DNA of 24,732 nt from Hypsibius dujardini (taxonomy: Eukaryota > Tardigrada > Eutardigrada > Parachela > Hypsibiidae), in NCBI GenBank assembly GCA_001579985.1, contig LRSR01005098.1, positions 1 to 24,732 of the forward strand, in the 5' to 3' direction. Below are positions 10,801 through 21,181 of the stretch, in pieces; the stretch's first letter is position 1; each line of letters opens with the position of its first letter. The translations under genes and the position numbers were made by a program. The notes under the pieces were generated by a model. It made no database searches. It worked only from the letters and a program-made list of their open reading frames with translations, and was not told where the DNA came from.

Positions 10801-13335
10801 ATGGCGACAATTCGGAATGTTGGAATGGGAATGGCTTCTTCTTCAACTTCATCATCTTCCAATGGGGGAGGAGCAGCAAAAGCTAAGGCCGATCTCATTT
10901 ACAGAATGGATGACTTCCCGGATAACGTCAACGGCGCATCCATAATGGCTCGGGAAGACGGCATTATCACAATCAGCGAGGACAGGTTAGTTATTACTTT
11001 ACTATTAATAATAACATCTTCTCCTCTTTCATCTTCTCTTTAGGACTGTTCGAATCTGGCAGAAACGGGATAATGGCAAGTTTTGGCCATCCATCTGTCA
11101 ATATATGCCCCACCCCGCTACCGCCTTCGCCTTTAACCAAGAAACGAGGAAACTGTTCGTTGGAACAGAGTCTGGATCTATTACCGTAAGCGTTGTCGGT
11201 TGATTCATTCATTGTCCTATTTCAATAACAACCCATTTGCCTTGGGCATCGATTCGTTGATTGGATTGCACATTTGTTGCACTATCCTCAGCTCCTGGCT
11301 ACACCTAACTCATCAATCAACCAATAAGTGAACTTTATTTAATTGTAGGAATTTGTCATTTCCAACGATTCCAATCGTCTTACTCAGCTCAAAGACTACA
11401 GCGGTATGAATTGAAGAACATCTCCATTTTACTCAGGCATGATGTCTAGATTCTTTTCTTTAGGTCATAACAAGCGCATTACAGCCCTACATTTCGCCTT
11501 GGAGTGTGAATGGTTACTCAGCTGTTCGCGAGACAAGACTTTCCGCTGGTTCTGCAGCGAGAGTGGTCGACTCTTGGGCTCCTTCACCCTCAGCGCTTGG
11601 ATCACTGCCCTCCAGTCAGTTGAAATAATTCCTTATGAAGTTAGTACCCTTACGTTGCAATTGCACATTGTAAGACGCCAACCTTCACAGATTTGACTTT
11701 CCATCGAAATGCGCCTTTGTGGGAGACTTTTCCGGTGCAATCAGGTATATACGGTACTTTCATTCTGAACTCTTTCAAACAGAGAATTAGACAGACAGAT
11801 TGAGACGAAAAATGAGTCCTTGTGTTAGTATGGTGTTGTGTCTTCGACAGCGTTCTGCGATTGAGCGAAAGTGGCCATCAGCTTGTGACGACTATCAGAG
11901 GCCACGCCAGCAGCATCCGATCACTCGCCTGGGATAGTAAACGGCAGCAACTTTTCTCGGGAGGATTCGACTCGACTGTTGTCGTCTGGGATATCGGAGG
12001 AAAAGAAGGAATTGCCTATGAACTGCAAGCGCACACGTATGTTTTATGGCTCTCTTTCAGTGTGTGCAGTATTTATGCCTTTACGGTTGTTGGTTTCTAG
12101 AGGAAAGGTAACTTCTCTCCACTATGCCGCATCCACACAACAACTCTTTTCGGCTGGTGAAGATGGAATAGTTGCGATTTGGAATATGGACATTAAACGC
12201 AATGAGGTATTTTTATACCACTCCTCTGCGCCTGCCTTACTTACTTGGGGGATGAGAGAACATTACCCTGCAGGTGCTTCTGTTGAGTACACTGTAGCAT
12301 AAAGACCTCATTTTTTCAGACCCCATCATGGGTGGAGTCGGATAATTGTCAGCAGTGTAATAAGCCTTTTTTCTGGAATTTTCGGATGATGTTTGATACG
12401 AAGGTATTTACCCTTTTTTTAAGTATTACAGTATCTATTTCAACTCGAAAAGTATGTTATAGACGCTGGGCCAACGTCAACATCATTGCCGGTATGTCAT
12501 TCATAGTTACAGCTAATGAATGTTTATGTTCTGTTGGTTGATTTGTTTGTGTGTTGTTTCTACAGGAACTGTGGGAAAGCTGTATGTGAGGCATGCAGTC
12601 CAAACCGGTACGATCACCTCAACAGAGCCTGTGCCATGAACTGCGTTGTAGTAAGGATCATTTGGGTTTCTTTGGCAGCTTAACTATTCCTTTGATGGGC
12701 TTCGAAACTGCGGTGAGAGTGTGCAGCATCTGCTATGCTCTTTTGAAAGACAAAGATAGACCAAGCCACGCCGTTCTCATCAATGTACTTCACGCCGTGA
12801 TGAGGTACGGCTTACGAGTAATAGTACAGCACTGTATTATACGAAATAATCATTATATGTGAATGTGAATCATCGACATTACTGCAAATGGTTATCTAGC
12901 TGTTGAATAGTTATAAAAGGTTATCCGAAATCTAGAGTTTTAGGTCTTAAACGGTAGCTTTTGCACCATCTTTTGTTCGTTTGTAATGGTGTACCTGTGT
13001 CTTTCGCTAGTGCGGTTCTGCTTAGTCAATAAAAAGTGATTTGAAGGTTATCCAAGTTATGTTATTATAATATTGCACTGGATTAGGCATGGTAAACTGA
13101 ACTGCATCCACACTTCAGTGGTCCAACAGGATATTAACCTAATTATGTGATTTATCTAGCATGGATTTGGATGAGATGAAGAAGAGGATGGTTACAGTCG
13201 GCCAGGATCGAGTAGTCAAGGTAAAAAATGCTAATCAATCCTCCGTGTAGAATGTCAATCAGGATTGGACTTGACAAAAGGTATCTTTAGGTGTGGGATG
13301 TTCGAGAGCTATTTTCCTTGAAAAGCGAACAGTAA
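10801..13335 (+). CDS. WDFY2: WD40 and FYVE domain protein, WDFY1/WDFY2 type (13 coding exons, 421 aa)
   Basis: Endosomal adaptor: the FYVE zinc finger binds phosphatidylinositol 3-phosphate and the WD40 propeller binds partners. Exons: 10801-10985, 11044-11185, 11349-11403, 11464-11614, 11691-11744, 11851-12036, 12101-12206, 12320-12403, 12463-12491, 12566-12607, 12679-12804, 13160-13220, 13291-13335; 1266 bases, all GT..AG and in phase. An in-frame TAA at 10774 with no later ATG supports the start. WD repeats include [37 protein letters not shown] and a last blade [11 protein letters not shown] after the FYVE domain, the same interrupted order as human WDFY2. The FYVE domain (about 297-365) has WVESD, RQHHCRNCG, VRVCSIC and eight zinc cysteines: 303, 306, 330, 333, 338, 341, 360, 363. 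Length fits the family (400-410 aa in human). A short Ser/Gly-rich N-terminal stretch is extra. It is probably the single pro-orthologue of vertebrate WDFY1 and WDFY2; the symbol is by similarity. Confidence 0.95.
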
Positions 13336-13768
13336 ATGAAATATTTTTCGGTACGTACATCTCTTTACTTAAGTGAGATATGCGCGGCTGCCTGGTCGTG
13401 ATAACGTGTCAGGAATCCGTTTTTAACTGTGATTTTATTCGTGTACTGGTACCATTTCTATTTTTCCTTCTCTGTATTACTAGCAGTTTGTTTTACGGTC
13501 TGTATTTGAAATTCATGCCACAATAATATGTAAATTGGCAATTTACTACAATGAGGGTATGGCAATGCTATCACAGTGCAGAAAAACGTAAAACTATCGG
13601 CTATTTTCTACATGAAAACTAAGAACATTTCAAGCGAGAACAATTTTGCAAGACAAGTAGCAAGGATTTGTACACGCTGAGGAAATTCGCTACCGAGACC
13701 TAGGCCAAATAGTAGCAGCAGAAAAAGCTAATGCGTCTCCATATACGGTCGGTCCTTTCACACCGCAC
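13336..13768. other. Tail-to-tail intergenic region between WDFY and STUB1
   Basis: These 433 bases must hold the 3' UTRs of both convergent genes. I see no AATAAA on the plus strand for the WDFY gene. Overlap of the two 3' UTRs is possible at this distance. Confidence 0.6.
13434..13439 (-). terminator. Candidate poly(A) signal AATAAA for STUB1
   Basis: AATAAA on the minus strand, about 330 bases past the STUB1 stop codon. It is the only canonical hexamer on that strand between the two stops that I found. Confidence 0.4.
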
Positions 13769-15912
13769 TCAGTAGTCAACTGCCCACTCGTTTTTGGAGA
13801 GAAAGAGATCCACAACTTCTTTCATCGCCTGTGCAACAAATGGAATACGTTGAAAACAACAAAAGTTGGACAGTGACGGAGATGAAGATTACCTACCAAG
13901 TTTGGAATTAAAAGGTCCTGAGTTAGCTCCATCCGTGTAACCTATGCGTTCGAACAGTTAACAATGCTATTAAACTTGCGCTTGCTCATGAAAGATCAAA
14001 CTGATACTAGTACGTACAGGGTCAAAGTGTCCCACGCCTGCAAAGACGAGAAGGAACAAATGAAAAGACGTCAAGGCTGTCGATGGAATTAAAGAAACTC
14101 TTCAAGAAAGCCAAGAAGTTGGTTTACACTTACGCCGCAGATGTTCATCGATATCACGTCGATCATAAGTAATACCACTATAAATGCATTAAAAGAAGAA
14201 GTTGTTCCAGCATAAATGTTTCTCCGTTTGAAAATGTAGAACTGACCTAGGTGTAATAACGGGATCCCGCATCAATTCGAAAGATATCTTCCCGCAAAGG
14301 TAGTCCGGTACCTGAAAGAAGATTTAGATAATGCTTCAACCAACGAATGACTGTTATGAACCAAAATCGGTCGGCATACGTCGCGTCGTTTCCGTCGGTC
14401 ATCCACTTCCGATAGGAGCCTGTCTAGTTCACTTTTCTTTTCCTGGTGGTATCTCTCCAATTCGGCGGCTTTCTTTTCCACTGAAGCGTCGGCTGATGAG
14501 GATGCCGAAGAAGAGGCAACGTCGCCATCATCCCACTCGGATCGGAGTTGGCCCAACTGACGCTGCTTTTCTTCTTCAATCAAACGATGCAAGTACACTT
14601 GCTGTAAATAAAGTAAAGCACAATGAGTAAGCTGTAAACGGTCAAGTACTCAGTTCGAGTAACGGGATAAGTAATAACGGACTCGCTGACTTACCAAGTC
14701 AATTTCCTGTGAGATGCGCTTTTCTTCCTGGCGGTTCCATCGGCGTTTGCGACATAGCCGAATCATTGAGGTGATTTCGTCGCCGTAAGACTGCCGCTGC
14801 TTCATTGCCAAATCGTTTGCTGAAATGCGAGGTAGTTATGCTACGTTCATAGTCCGTGTCAGATGCGAGATGCGAGGACGTGACGTCAGTGCGAGAAAAG
14901 CTGTCTGACACACATGTAGCTTGACAATTCATAGTCCCGCCCAAGGAAATCACCGCAGCCATTCCATTTTTCAGAGTAATTTCTTTTTAAAATTTTGAGT
15001 CACGATTTCATTAAACATTTTCCGAGGAAAAAAACAAGCTGTTGGTACTGTACCAGCAGCTTGTCCTAGTTGCAACACTATGACAACTTAATAATAATAA
15101 TGGATAATAAATTATTATTTGAAAAATACAATATCAACAAGATCAAACTGGAGAACAACTTCGAAATAGGAATTTCAAGGAAAATTCCAACCATCAACAG
15201 TTTATGATTGGCTGGCCAGCTCTGGCATGCCAGATAACTCTTGCGAGACCACGCCTCAAAATAACATTCGTCTGGCAATGTTTTGCGAAATGTTTGGCGA
15301 GTGTTCATAGTTCCTCTTGCAAAATGTCATACGACAATTGCTATATGCGCATCGATAGTGAAGACCTACGTCACAACAGAAGTGTTCTTCTGGCAAATAA
15401 CACGGACTATGAACATAGTATTAGTACTGAGTAGCCTCGCTCGCCTTCTATGTGGTACTACTAGTACACCAATCATACAATCAGTGACGGGCCTCATCAA
15501 ACCTGCCAGCCTTACCTTTTTGCAAGAGATTGATGGCCTCATCATGGTTTCCCTTTTCCGTGAAAGCAACACCCATGAAGTAATAGGCCTTGAGACAATT
15601 GGGATCTCGTTCTATGGCCGTACTGCAGTCTTTGCAGACCAGATCCCATCGTTGCAGACGGAGGTAGCAAAGGGCCCGATTTGTGTAAAATGTAGGCACG
15701 CTCGGGTCTTTCATCTGGCAACATTCACAGATAAATATTCAAATTAACTGCTGGAGAGATAGGCCAATAATGTAATTGGTAAGTGGGAACATTACAATGG
15801 CTTTGGAGTAAACTTCCACAGCCTCCTGAAAGCGTCTTCCGTCGTGCAGCTCATTCCCCCGTTTCCGGAGCTGCTCCGCGGTCATTTTTTCCTTCGGACT
15901 GTTATCGGCCAT
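13769..15912 (-). CDS. STUB1: E3 ubiquitin ligase CHIP (TPR, coiled coil, U-box; 9 coding exons, 298 aa)
   Basis: Co-chaperone ubiquitin ligase that binds the C-terminal EEVD of Hsp70/Hsp90 through its TPR domain and ubiquitinates clients through its U-box. Exons in order, all complement: 15796-15912, 15516-15714, 14695-14819, 14380-14601, 14247-14311, 14134-14177, 14018-14037, 13897-13941, 13769-13828; 897 bases, all GT..AG and in phase. TPRs span about residues 12-120 ([36 protein letters not shown]). By alignment, human clamp residues K30, N34, N65, K95 become R16, N20, N51, K81. A helical middle (108-220) includes [12 protein letters not shown] and an acidic-serine stretch. The U-box (222-298) has [38 protein letters not shown] and C-terminal NEWAVDY. 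His255 and Pro264 match the ligase-critical human H260 and P269. Oddity: RMELTQ replaces RSPLTQ. Human CHIP is 303 aa. An upstream GTG could extend the frame by three codons, but ATG 15912 is the first in-frame ATG. Confidence 0.95.
14881..14888. promoter_or_regulatory. Perfect CRE palindrome TGACGTCA in STUB1 intron 2
   Basis: An ATF/CREB-type bZIP consensus in STUB1 intron 2, about 60 bases downstream of exon 3 on the plus strand. It is one of four such palindromes in 2.4 kb. Confidence 0.35.
15034..15064. repeat. Hairpin with 15-bp arms and 1-base loop
   Basis: ACAAGCTGTTGGTAC and GTACCAGCAGCTTGT face each other around a single T, with one mismatch. The near absence of a loop suggests a palindrome or cruciform, not an RNA gene. 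It lies in STUB1 intron 2. Confidence 0.55.
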
Positions 15913-15957
15913 TATTTCCACCTTTTCATGAGCCGCGGAAGTGACACTGGCATTACC
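15913..15957 (-). other. Probable 5' UTR part of the first coding exon of STUB1
   Basis: On the minus strand a T-rich tract ending in TAG (15960-15958) forms a fair acceptor just upstream of the ATG, hinting at a spliced 5' leader. The TAG would also be an in-frame stop upstream of the ATG if no splicing occurs. Confidence 0.35.
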
Positions 15958-16665
15958 CTAAAAATAAACAGGCTTGTATCACCGATAAGTAAATTTCCTA
16001 CAGATGCTGATTGATTGATTGGTTGATTGGCGCCGTCTCCAAAAAGGGAAAGGGAAACGAAGGACGTCAAGGTAAAATCATACGAAACTAACCATTTACG
16101 GCATCGACATATGCGGAATGATGGATAAAGTGAGACGGGAAGAAGCGAAGAGTATGATCGGAGGTTCCCACCTCTGCTCGTAAGTGTCAGAAGGAAGATG
16201 ACTTGCCCAAGCAGAGTAATAAGTCCCGCTCCCACTCCTTTTCACGTCTCCCTGTAACTTTAATAATATTCAATGCCCACTAATTCTCTACGAGATCCAG
16301 GCGAGCATCAAGCCTACAGTACTATGGCTATCCAAAGACGCAATTGTTAGAGCAGTTTGTGAATGCACATGCACAGTGCAGATGCAGCAGACAGACGGAT
16401 CAATAATAACTCACCCAAAACTCACCTTCTTTCTTCTACAGCAGACTAGCTACACAAATCTCAAGATGCTATTCCAAAACTCGAGATGACCATCTCAGTT
16501 CAACATTCCACCACCTTATGCAGTATACAATAATATTTCAATTTAGTGGACGGTGTAGGAAAAAGGAAATGTCAACATAAACAACAAAGAAAGCACGTGA
16601 CTTGTGACGTTGTACAGCATACGGCTTTCCGTCGTACACGTACTCATGTACGTCGGTACGCAAGA

Positions 16666-16677
16666 GTGGGCGGGGCC
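16666..16677. promoter_or_regulatory. GC box GTGGGCGGGGCC upstream of STUB1
   Basis: An Sp1/KLF-type GC box about 750 bases upstream of the STUB1 start codon, preceded by GTAC-rich palindromic sequence (about 16630-16660). It is the best candidate for a STUB1 promoter element in this stretch. Confidence 0.35.
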
Positions 16678-16704
16678 TGACAGTCGTTAGGGAGCGTTAA
16701 AGAA

Positions 16705-16801
16705 TGATGTTAGCGCCTGATATTAGGCGACCTTACTCCCCCTTCCGTCAGAGCTCGTCAGAAATTCCTAGACCCCCCTTTTTCTTCAAGCACTGACGTC
16801 A
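16705..16801. repeat. Composite motif copy A: GTCAGAGCTCGTCA, C-rich spacer, TGACGTCA
   Basis: GTCAGAGCTCGTCA at 16747-16760, then 33 bases with a run of six C, then the CRE palindrome TGACGTCA at 16794-16801. A degenerate TGATGTTA (16705-16712) sits where copy B has a further TGACGTCA. Confidence 0.55.
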
Positions 16802-17148
16802 GCTCGAGCCGACCCCCTACATCTGCTAAAACTTATCAGCTCAAGGTGTTCCACTCAGCTTGAGTGTTTTCATGCTGGACTTTCTTGACCAATTCCGGGC
16901 GAGTCTCGATACGATTTGATAACTCATCGTAAAGAGAAAATTCCTTTTTTTCTATGGAAAATAATTATTGGCAAATTGCGTTCGACAACTTTGCCACAAA
17001 CTCAACACTCCACTTCCACCTGTTTAAGCGCCATCGTTTCCGTCGAAATTTTTTCCGTTGAATTGATGAAGAATATCACAAAAATCTCAAAAAGGATAAA
17101 AACTCCATCAGAGGCTGGGAATTGGCGAAAAATTGAAACGATATATGC

Positions 17149-17240
17149 TGACGTCAGCCACGGCTGGATCCCCACCCTCTTAGCGTCAGAGCTCGTCATC
17201 AAGTACAACCCCCTCCCCACCCTACATGGTGCTGACGTCA
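17149..17240. repeat. Composite motif copy B: TGACGTCA, GTCAGAGCTCGTCA, C-rich spacer, TGACGTCA
   Basis: TGACGTCA at 17149-17156 and 17233-17240 flank GTCAGAGCTCGTCA at 17185-17198, with a 34-base C-rich spacer before the second palindrome. The order and spacing repeat copy A about 440 bases upstream. It could be a duplicated regulatory module or two relics of a dispersed repeat. Confidence 0.55.
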
Positions 17241-17299
17241 TTGTTGAATGTTCCCTTATCGCCGCTTCCTGTCTGATTTTATTTTACGCGTAGTGCTGT

Positions 17300-19320
17300 A
17301 AAATCTTCCACTGTCCACACACCACTTTCACGTTTTGAGGAGAATCAGATTCACAGAAATGGAAAAGGTTATCAATTGTTTTGGGCCGGCTATTTATTAT
17401 TCCCTAGCGGCCTCACTTGCTGATATGTGTTATACCAGTACTAGTAATGTGCACGAGTGAGTGTAGATAGACTCCGTTTCCGCTGTCCTTGAGCTTTTCT
17501 GTGTGATGGTCATTAGTGTTTTACCTCCATATAGTACGACACTGGTTGCGTAACGGATCCGCTTTCTTTTAATGACTTAATTAATCGAGAGGGTAGATCT
17601 CACAAAGCCCGTCTTGTTGCACTGCAGATGGCGCTCCAATCGATACAGTAACGGAGAGACGCGTCCATCGTCCACTACAGTATCACAGTACTAGTACTAG
17701 CTGTAGTCTGCAATGCATACAAAGTATATTTACCGGTACAATTAATTCTCAAACATGAGTACGATTAGGATCAAAGGGAATTTTCAGGTAAAATTAAGCG
17801 TCCGCCGGGCATATTAAATTTGTTAAAAAAATGCCTTTCCACACTCTCAACAACTGCAATAAAAGGGACAACGCAGATGGTGATTGTATTTATAGGAGTA
17901 GTAGATAAATATATCTGGTAATCAAGCAGGACAGTAGTAACCAAGCGGCGACCCGAGACCTGGAGCTCGAGAGCCAAGAATTAGCCGGTTATGCTACCCT
18001 ACAAAAGATGCAGTGCAATGCAGTAGACGAGCACTCAGACCCGTTCCTTAAATTCATCGCAATGCAATGCAATATTTCAAGCAACAAATAAGGGTTTCCG
18101 CAAGATGCTTTCTAAGCAGCAATACTCAAATTCACCAAACAAAACACAAGATCTTTTATGAACCGTAAAGAAAGTTTGTTGAAGTATTGTGGATACTGTA
18201 TGGCTGGAACTTTTTTAAAAATATCAGTAATTTCTGATTCCAGGATGGATGGGACCTAAGCTATCCGAGACTATACTATTAATACTCTGTCTGTATCTGC
18301 TAGTTCACGGTGTTCCCTGTGAGATAATGGAGCAAAATTAGTAAAAGAAAGATAAAGAGGCATTCGTTAACCTTGGGAACAAACTGTCGTACATACCTAC
18401 AGTATAGCACTTGCATACCGTACGTTGTGCTCCTTTTAATATACCATTTTTTGGTTCAACCACACCGATTTGCGGAAAGCCTTCAACTACTGTAGAACTG
18501 TGTTGTCGCAGAATTCGTGCCAATTTGAAAGGAGGAACAGGTTGACAAGATCGAATGGCATGTTATTTAATTGGTACAACCTGTCGCAATTTTGCAATCT
18601 ACAATTTATGCTGTCATCTGGCTTTACCGAGACAGATTTTTCATCCCGCGCCCGAGACAGACGGGACCGGACGGGATGAACACACAACTCAGTTGGACAC
18701 TGGAATGATTCATTCATTCGTCCAGATCGAAAGAAGAGAGATGTGTAATTAAAAAGCGTACTAGTACAATTCCACTTTTGCCTGCGTTCGCCTACGCATC
18801 AACCTTCCTCAATCCTGACCGTCCAGACGACAAATGCAAATTTAGTCCGATAATTGAGGTTGAGAGTCAAATGGCAGATTTGGTACCGTCTGCTCCCTTT
18901 TTGGATCATATGCATTTATTATACGTGATAGACAGGTGTTGGACTTTAAATAACACACATGCTCCCCTCTCAACCACGCTCAAAGTCAACATCCCTCCAA
19001 TGCCGGCTTGTTTTCTTTTTAAACAATTAGCCGCATGCTGCACGAACTACGAATTCAAATTAAGAGACACTTTACTTCTTTTTCACTGGCAGTTTTTTTC
19101 GTTTTTTTTTCTATGGTGGATCCTATTTAAATGGCTCGGGGGCTAATCGCTAGTTTTCATTTACCAGCTATGTTACATTTTGTAAACTCAATAAAAAAGT
19201 ATTGTTGAGGTATAGGCTCTTTCGCCTAGCTAAGAGGAAGCGCGGTGAAAGGAGTTTAAGTCAAGTGAGCAGAATGGATTTGGGCGCTGGACTTGTCACC
19301 TGTCATTTTCAGTTGGAGTT
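17300..19320. other. Gene-poor region, nothing recognised
   Basis: The largest open frame, 18778-19146 on the plus strand, starts at TTG and has no known domain; its end is merely hydrophobic. A 9-bp inverted repeat TTCATCCCG/CGGGATGAA lies at 18640-18648 and 18672-18680. Short TAGTAC/CTGTAG palindromic strings recur (for example about 17680-17710). Confidence 0.4.
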
Positions 19321-19325
19321 GGTCA

Positions 19326-19349
19326 GTCTCTCTATGTCTCTCTCTCTCT
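19326..19349. repeat. (TC)n-rich tract
   Basis: An imperfect TCTC microsatellite with one interrupting ATG. Confidence 0.65.
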
Positions 19350-19633
19350 TACCGTATATATCTGTAAAGTATTCCACTCGGGATTGGATCATCTATAATC
19401 CCATCCCGTCACATACGGCACAGCGCACACACACACAACTAAATAAAGACCTGCAAGCGGAATGAATATGAATGAATATCTGAATTGCTCTGACGGTGGC
19501 CCTTCCCAATTGCGCTTCCCGTTTTTAATCGGCTTGATGAAATGAAGGTTGAATAGGAGGAGAAGAATGGAAAGTGTGCCAGATGCGAGTGGTCAGTCAT
19601 CCTCCATCGGATCAAATCTCTTTTAAATGGCCT

Positions 19634-19649
19634 GACAGACAGACAGACA
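19634..19649. repeat. (GACA)4 microsatellite
   Basis: Four exact GACA units. Confidence 0.8.
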
Positions 19650-19926
19650 ACGCCAAAGTTAGCGCACAACCAACAGTTGTGGTGGTGGTGATGCCATTTG
19701 GCCATGCATCAGTTGTGCTCCCGGTGGCGGCGACCAAGGGTCAGACAGATTTCCGCTTCCTTTCAAAACAGCCCGCACAAAGGACCTGCGTTATCGTTTC
19801 ATAAAGGTATCATAATCTCTGCTCGTTGTTTTCTTTCTCTTCACGCACAGCCTGATCAATCGCTGCTAGAACTTGTTCATGAAACCAGCAAATCAGTTTC
19901 AAGCAAACCGATGGAGCGACGAAGAG

Positions 19927-19985
19927 ATGAACAGACTGATAGACAGATAGCCATACAGGCAGCCAGGCAGACACACAGACAGATA
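19927..19985. repeat. Degenerate CAGA/GATA/CAGG tetranucleotide tract
   Basis: Tetranucleotide units of the CAGA type with frequent single-base changes. It produces open frames on both strands (19698-20018, 19810-20109, 19877-20356) that I regard as artefacts of the repeat. Confidence 0.65.
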
Positions 19986-20926
19986 GGCAAAATAAAGGCA
20001 GATAGAAGAAGGCGATAGCACAACACTTGACTGGTTCCAGAGACCAGTAGAGGAAAAAGAAGACTGGCCCTTTTACGAACCGGCAAAACTGGACGTCTGA
20101 CATTAACAATTATTAGTGTTTGCCACTGGCAGACAGCATTTATGAGGGCAATCCAATTGTTTACTCTAGTCTGCTCCTTTGAAGTGGCGCTAGAACAATA
20201 ATCGACCACGCACTCCTTCAGAACTCGAGGACTGTTTGAACAGGCAGCCAGGAAGTAAATCGTCATTAGGGATGCTTCATTAAACTGGGAGAGAAAAGTA
20301 TGCTCCAGGTCGCATCTCAAATGAACTTTTTCATGTTTCGATACTAACAGGGGCATTAAAACAAACAGATTTTTTTTAAATTCGAATCGGCCATCTAAAA
20401 CATTTGTATTTCCTATTCATTGCTATAACTTGCATCTAAATAGAAGTTTTAAATTTATTTCATTAACTAGGTACTGTAGAGTTCCGACCACATGGTGCTA
20501 CTACGTCATCGCACCAGTAAAAAGCAGCCGTTTGATTCATTGCAAAATTAGGGAGACCAGAAGATTGCACACGTTGATTGATTGATTGCTCGAATGATCA
20601 TGCCGGAACCGAGTGCTTGATTGTAGTATTAATTTGAACTAGTTAATTTTGCCCTGCTACAAATTTACTGGTGGGTCTAAAAATCAGCATCCTGTGGTCG
20701 GAACTATACAGTACATGTACATGCACTAGCTCCTCCTACCCAGCTTAATTCTCTTGTTGTCGCGTGAATATTTTGGCGGAGATGAAACCGGTGTGTCGTG
20801 AGGTCCTCCAGACTAATTGTTGTAAACCCAGAGGCAGACGAGATGGATGATAAGGATCGATGACTGTTTGTTGAAAGATGATAGGATGTGAAAGGTGGAA
20901 TCACAGTTTCCAGTCCGTTTGCTTCT

Positions 20927-20951
20927 CTGTCTGTCTGTCCGTCTGTCTGTC
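20927..20951. repeat. (CTGT)n microsatellite
   Basis: Six CTGT-type units, one with a C substitution. Confidence 0.8.
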
Positions 20952-21131
20952 GGAAACGTAAACTCCCTCTGGACGGCACAATTGGCCGATAAGGTAGAAT
21001 AAAAATAGAATAAACGACGCCTCCCTCGTTGTACAGAGGAAATGCGCCTATCACAACGACGGAGACAGTACGCAGTCCTTGCCTTGCTTTTGCCTTGAAG
21101 CTACCGTTATCGGTTTTACCGGCCACACCGA

Positions 21132-21181
21132 TCCTTCCTTGCTTCCTTCCTTTCCTACCGACCACCGGTGACGGTGACGGT
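21132..21181. repeat. CCTT-rich tract followed by (GGTGAC)n
   Basis: CCTTCCTT-type sequence at 21132-21155, then about two and a half GGTGAC units at 21167-21181, followed by GTGAG-rich sequence. The stretch from 19990 to 22600 otherwise shows no gene I can support. Confidence 0.6.

Larger units (their letters stand above)
14845..15414. repeat. 15-bp perfect inverted repeat pair in STUB1 intron 2
   Basis: GTTCATAGTCCGTGT at 14845-14859 is exactly complementary to 15400-15414, 540 bases apart. Shorter relatives occur at about 14929 (AATTCATAGTCCC) and 15306 (GTTCATAGTTCC). This may be a degraded small transposon, but I see no convincing target duplication. Confidence 0.4.

Noticed and set aside
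12566-12651. Longer WDFY exon 10 reading through to a later GTAAGG donor
   Set aside because: It adds residues unlike WDFY and puts the next exon out of the conserved IPLMGFE..VRVC frame; the GTACGA donor at 12608 keeps it.
15913-15921. GTG start giving a three-residue longer CHIP
   Set aside because: The ATG at 15912 is the first in-frame ATG; a GTG start is unlikely in an animal gene.
18778-19146. 122-codon open frame with a hydrophobic end
   Set aside because: It has no ATG at the start, no known family, and the hydrophobic tail comes from a T-rich stretch.
19698-20356. Overlapping open frames on both strands (up to 159 codons)
   Set aside because: They are produced by the degenerate CAGA tetranucleotide tract and show no domain.
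20704-21165. 153-codon minus-strand open frame
   Set aside because: It runs through CTGT and CCTT simple repeats, and the translation is low in recognisable structure.
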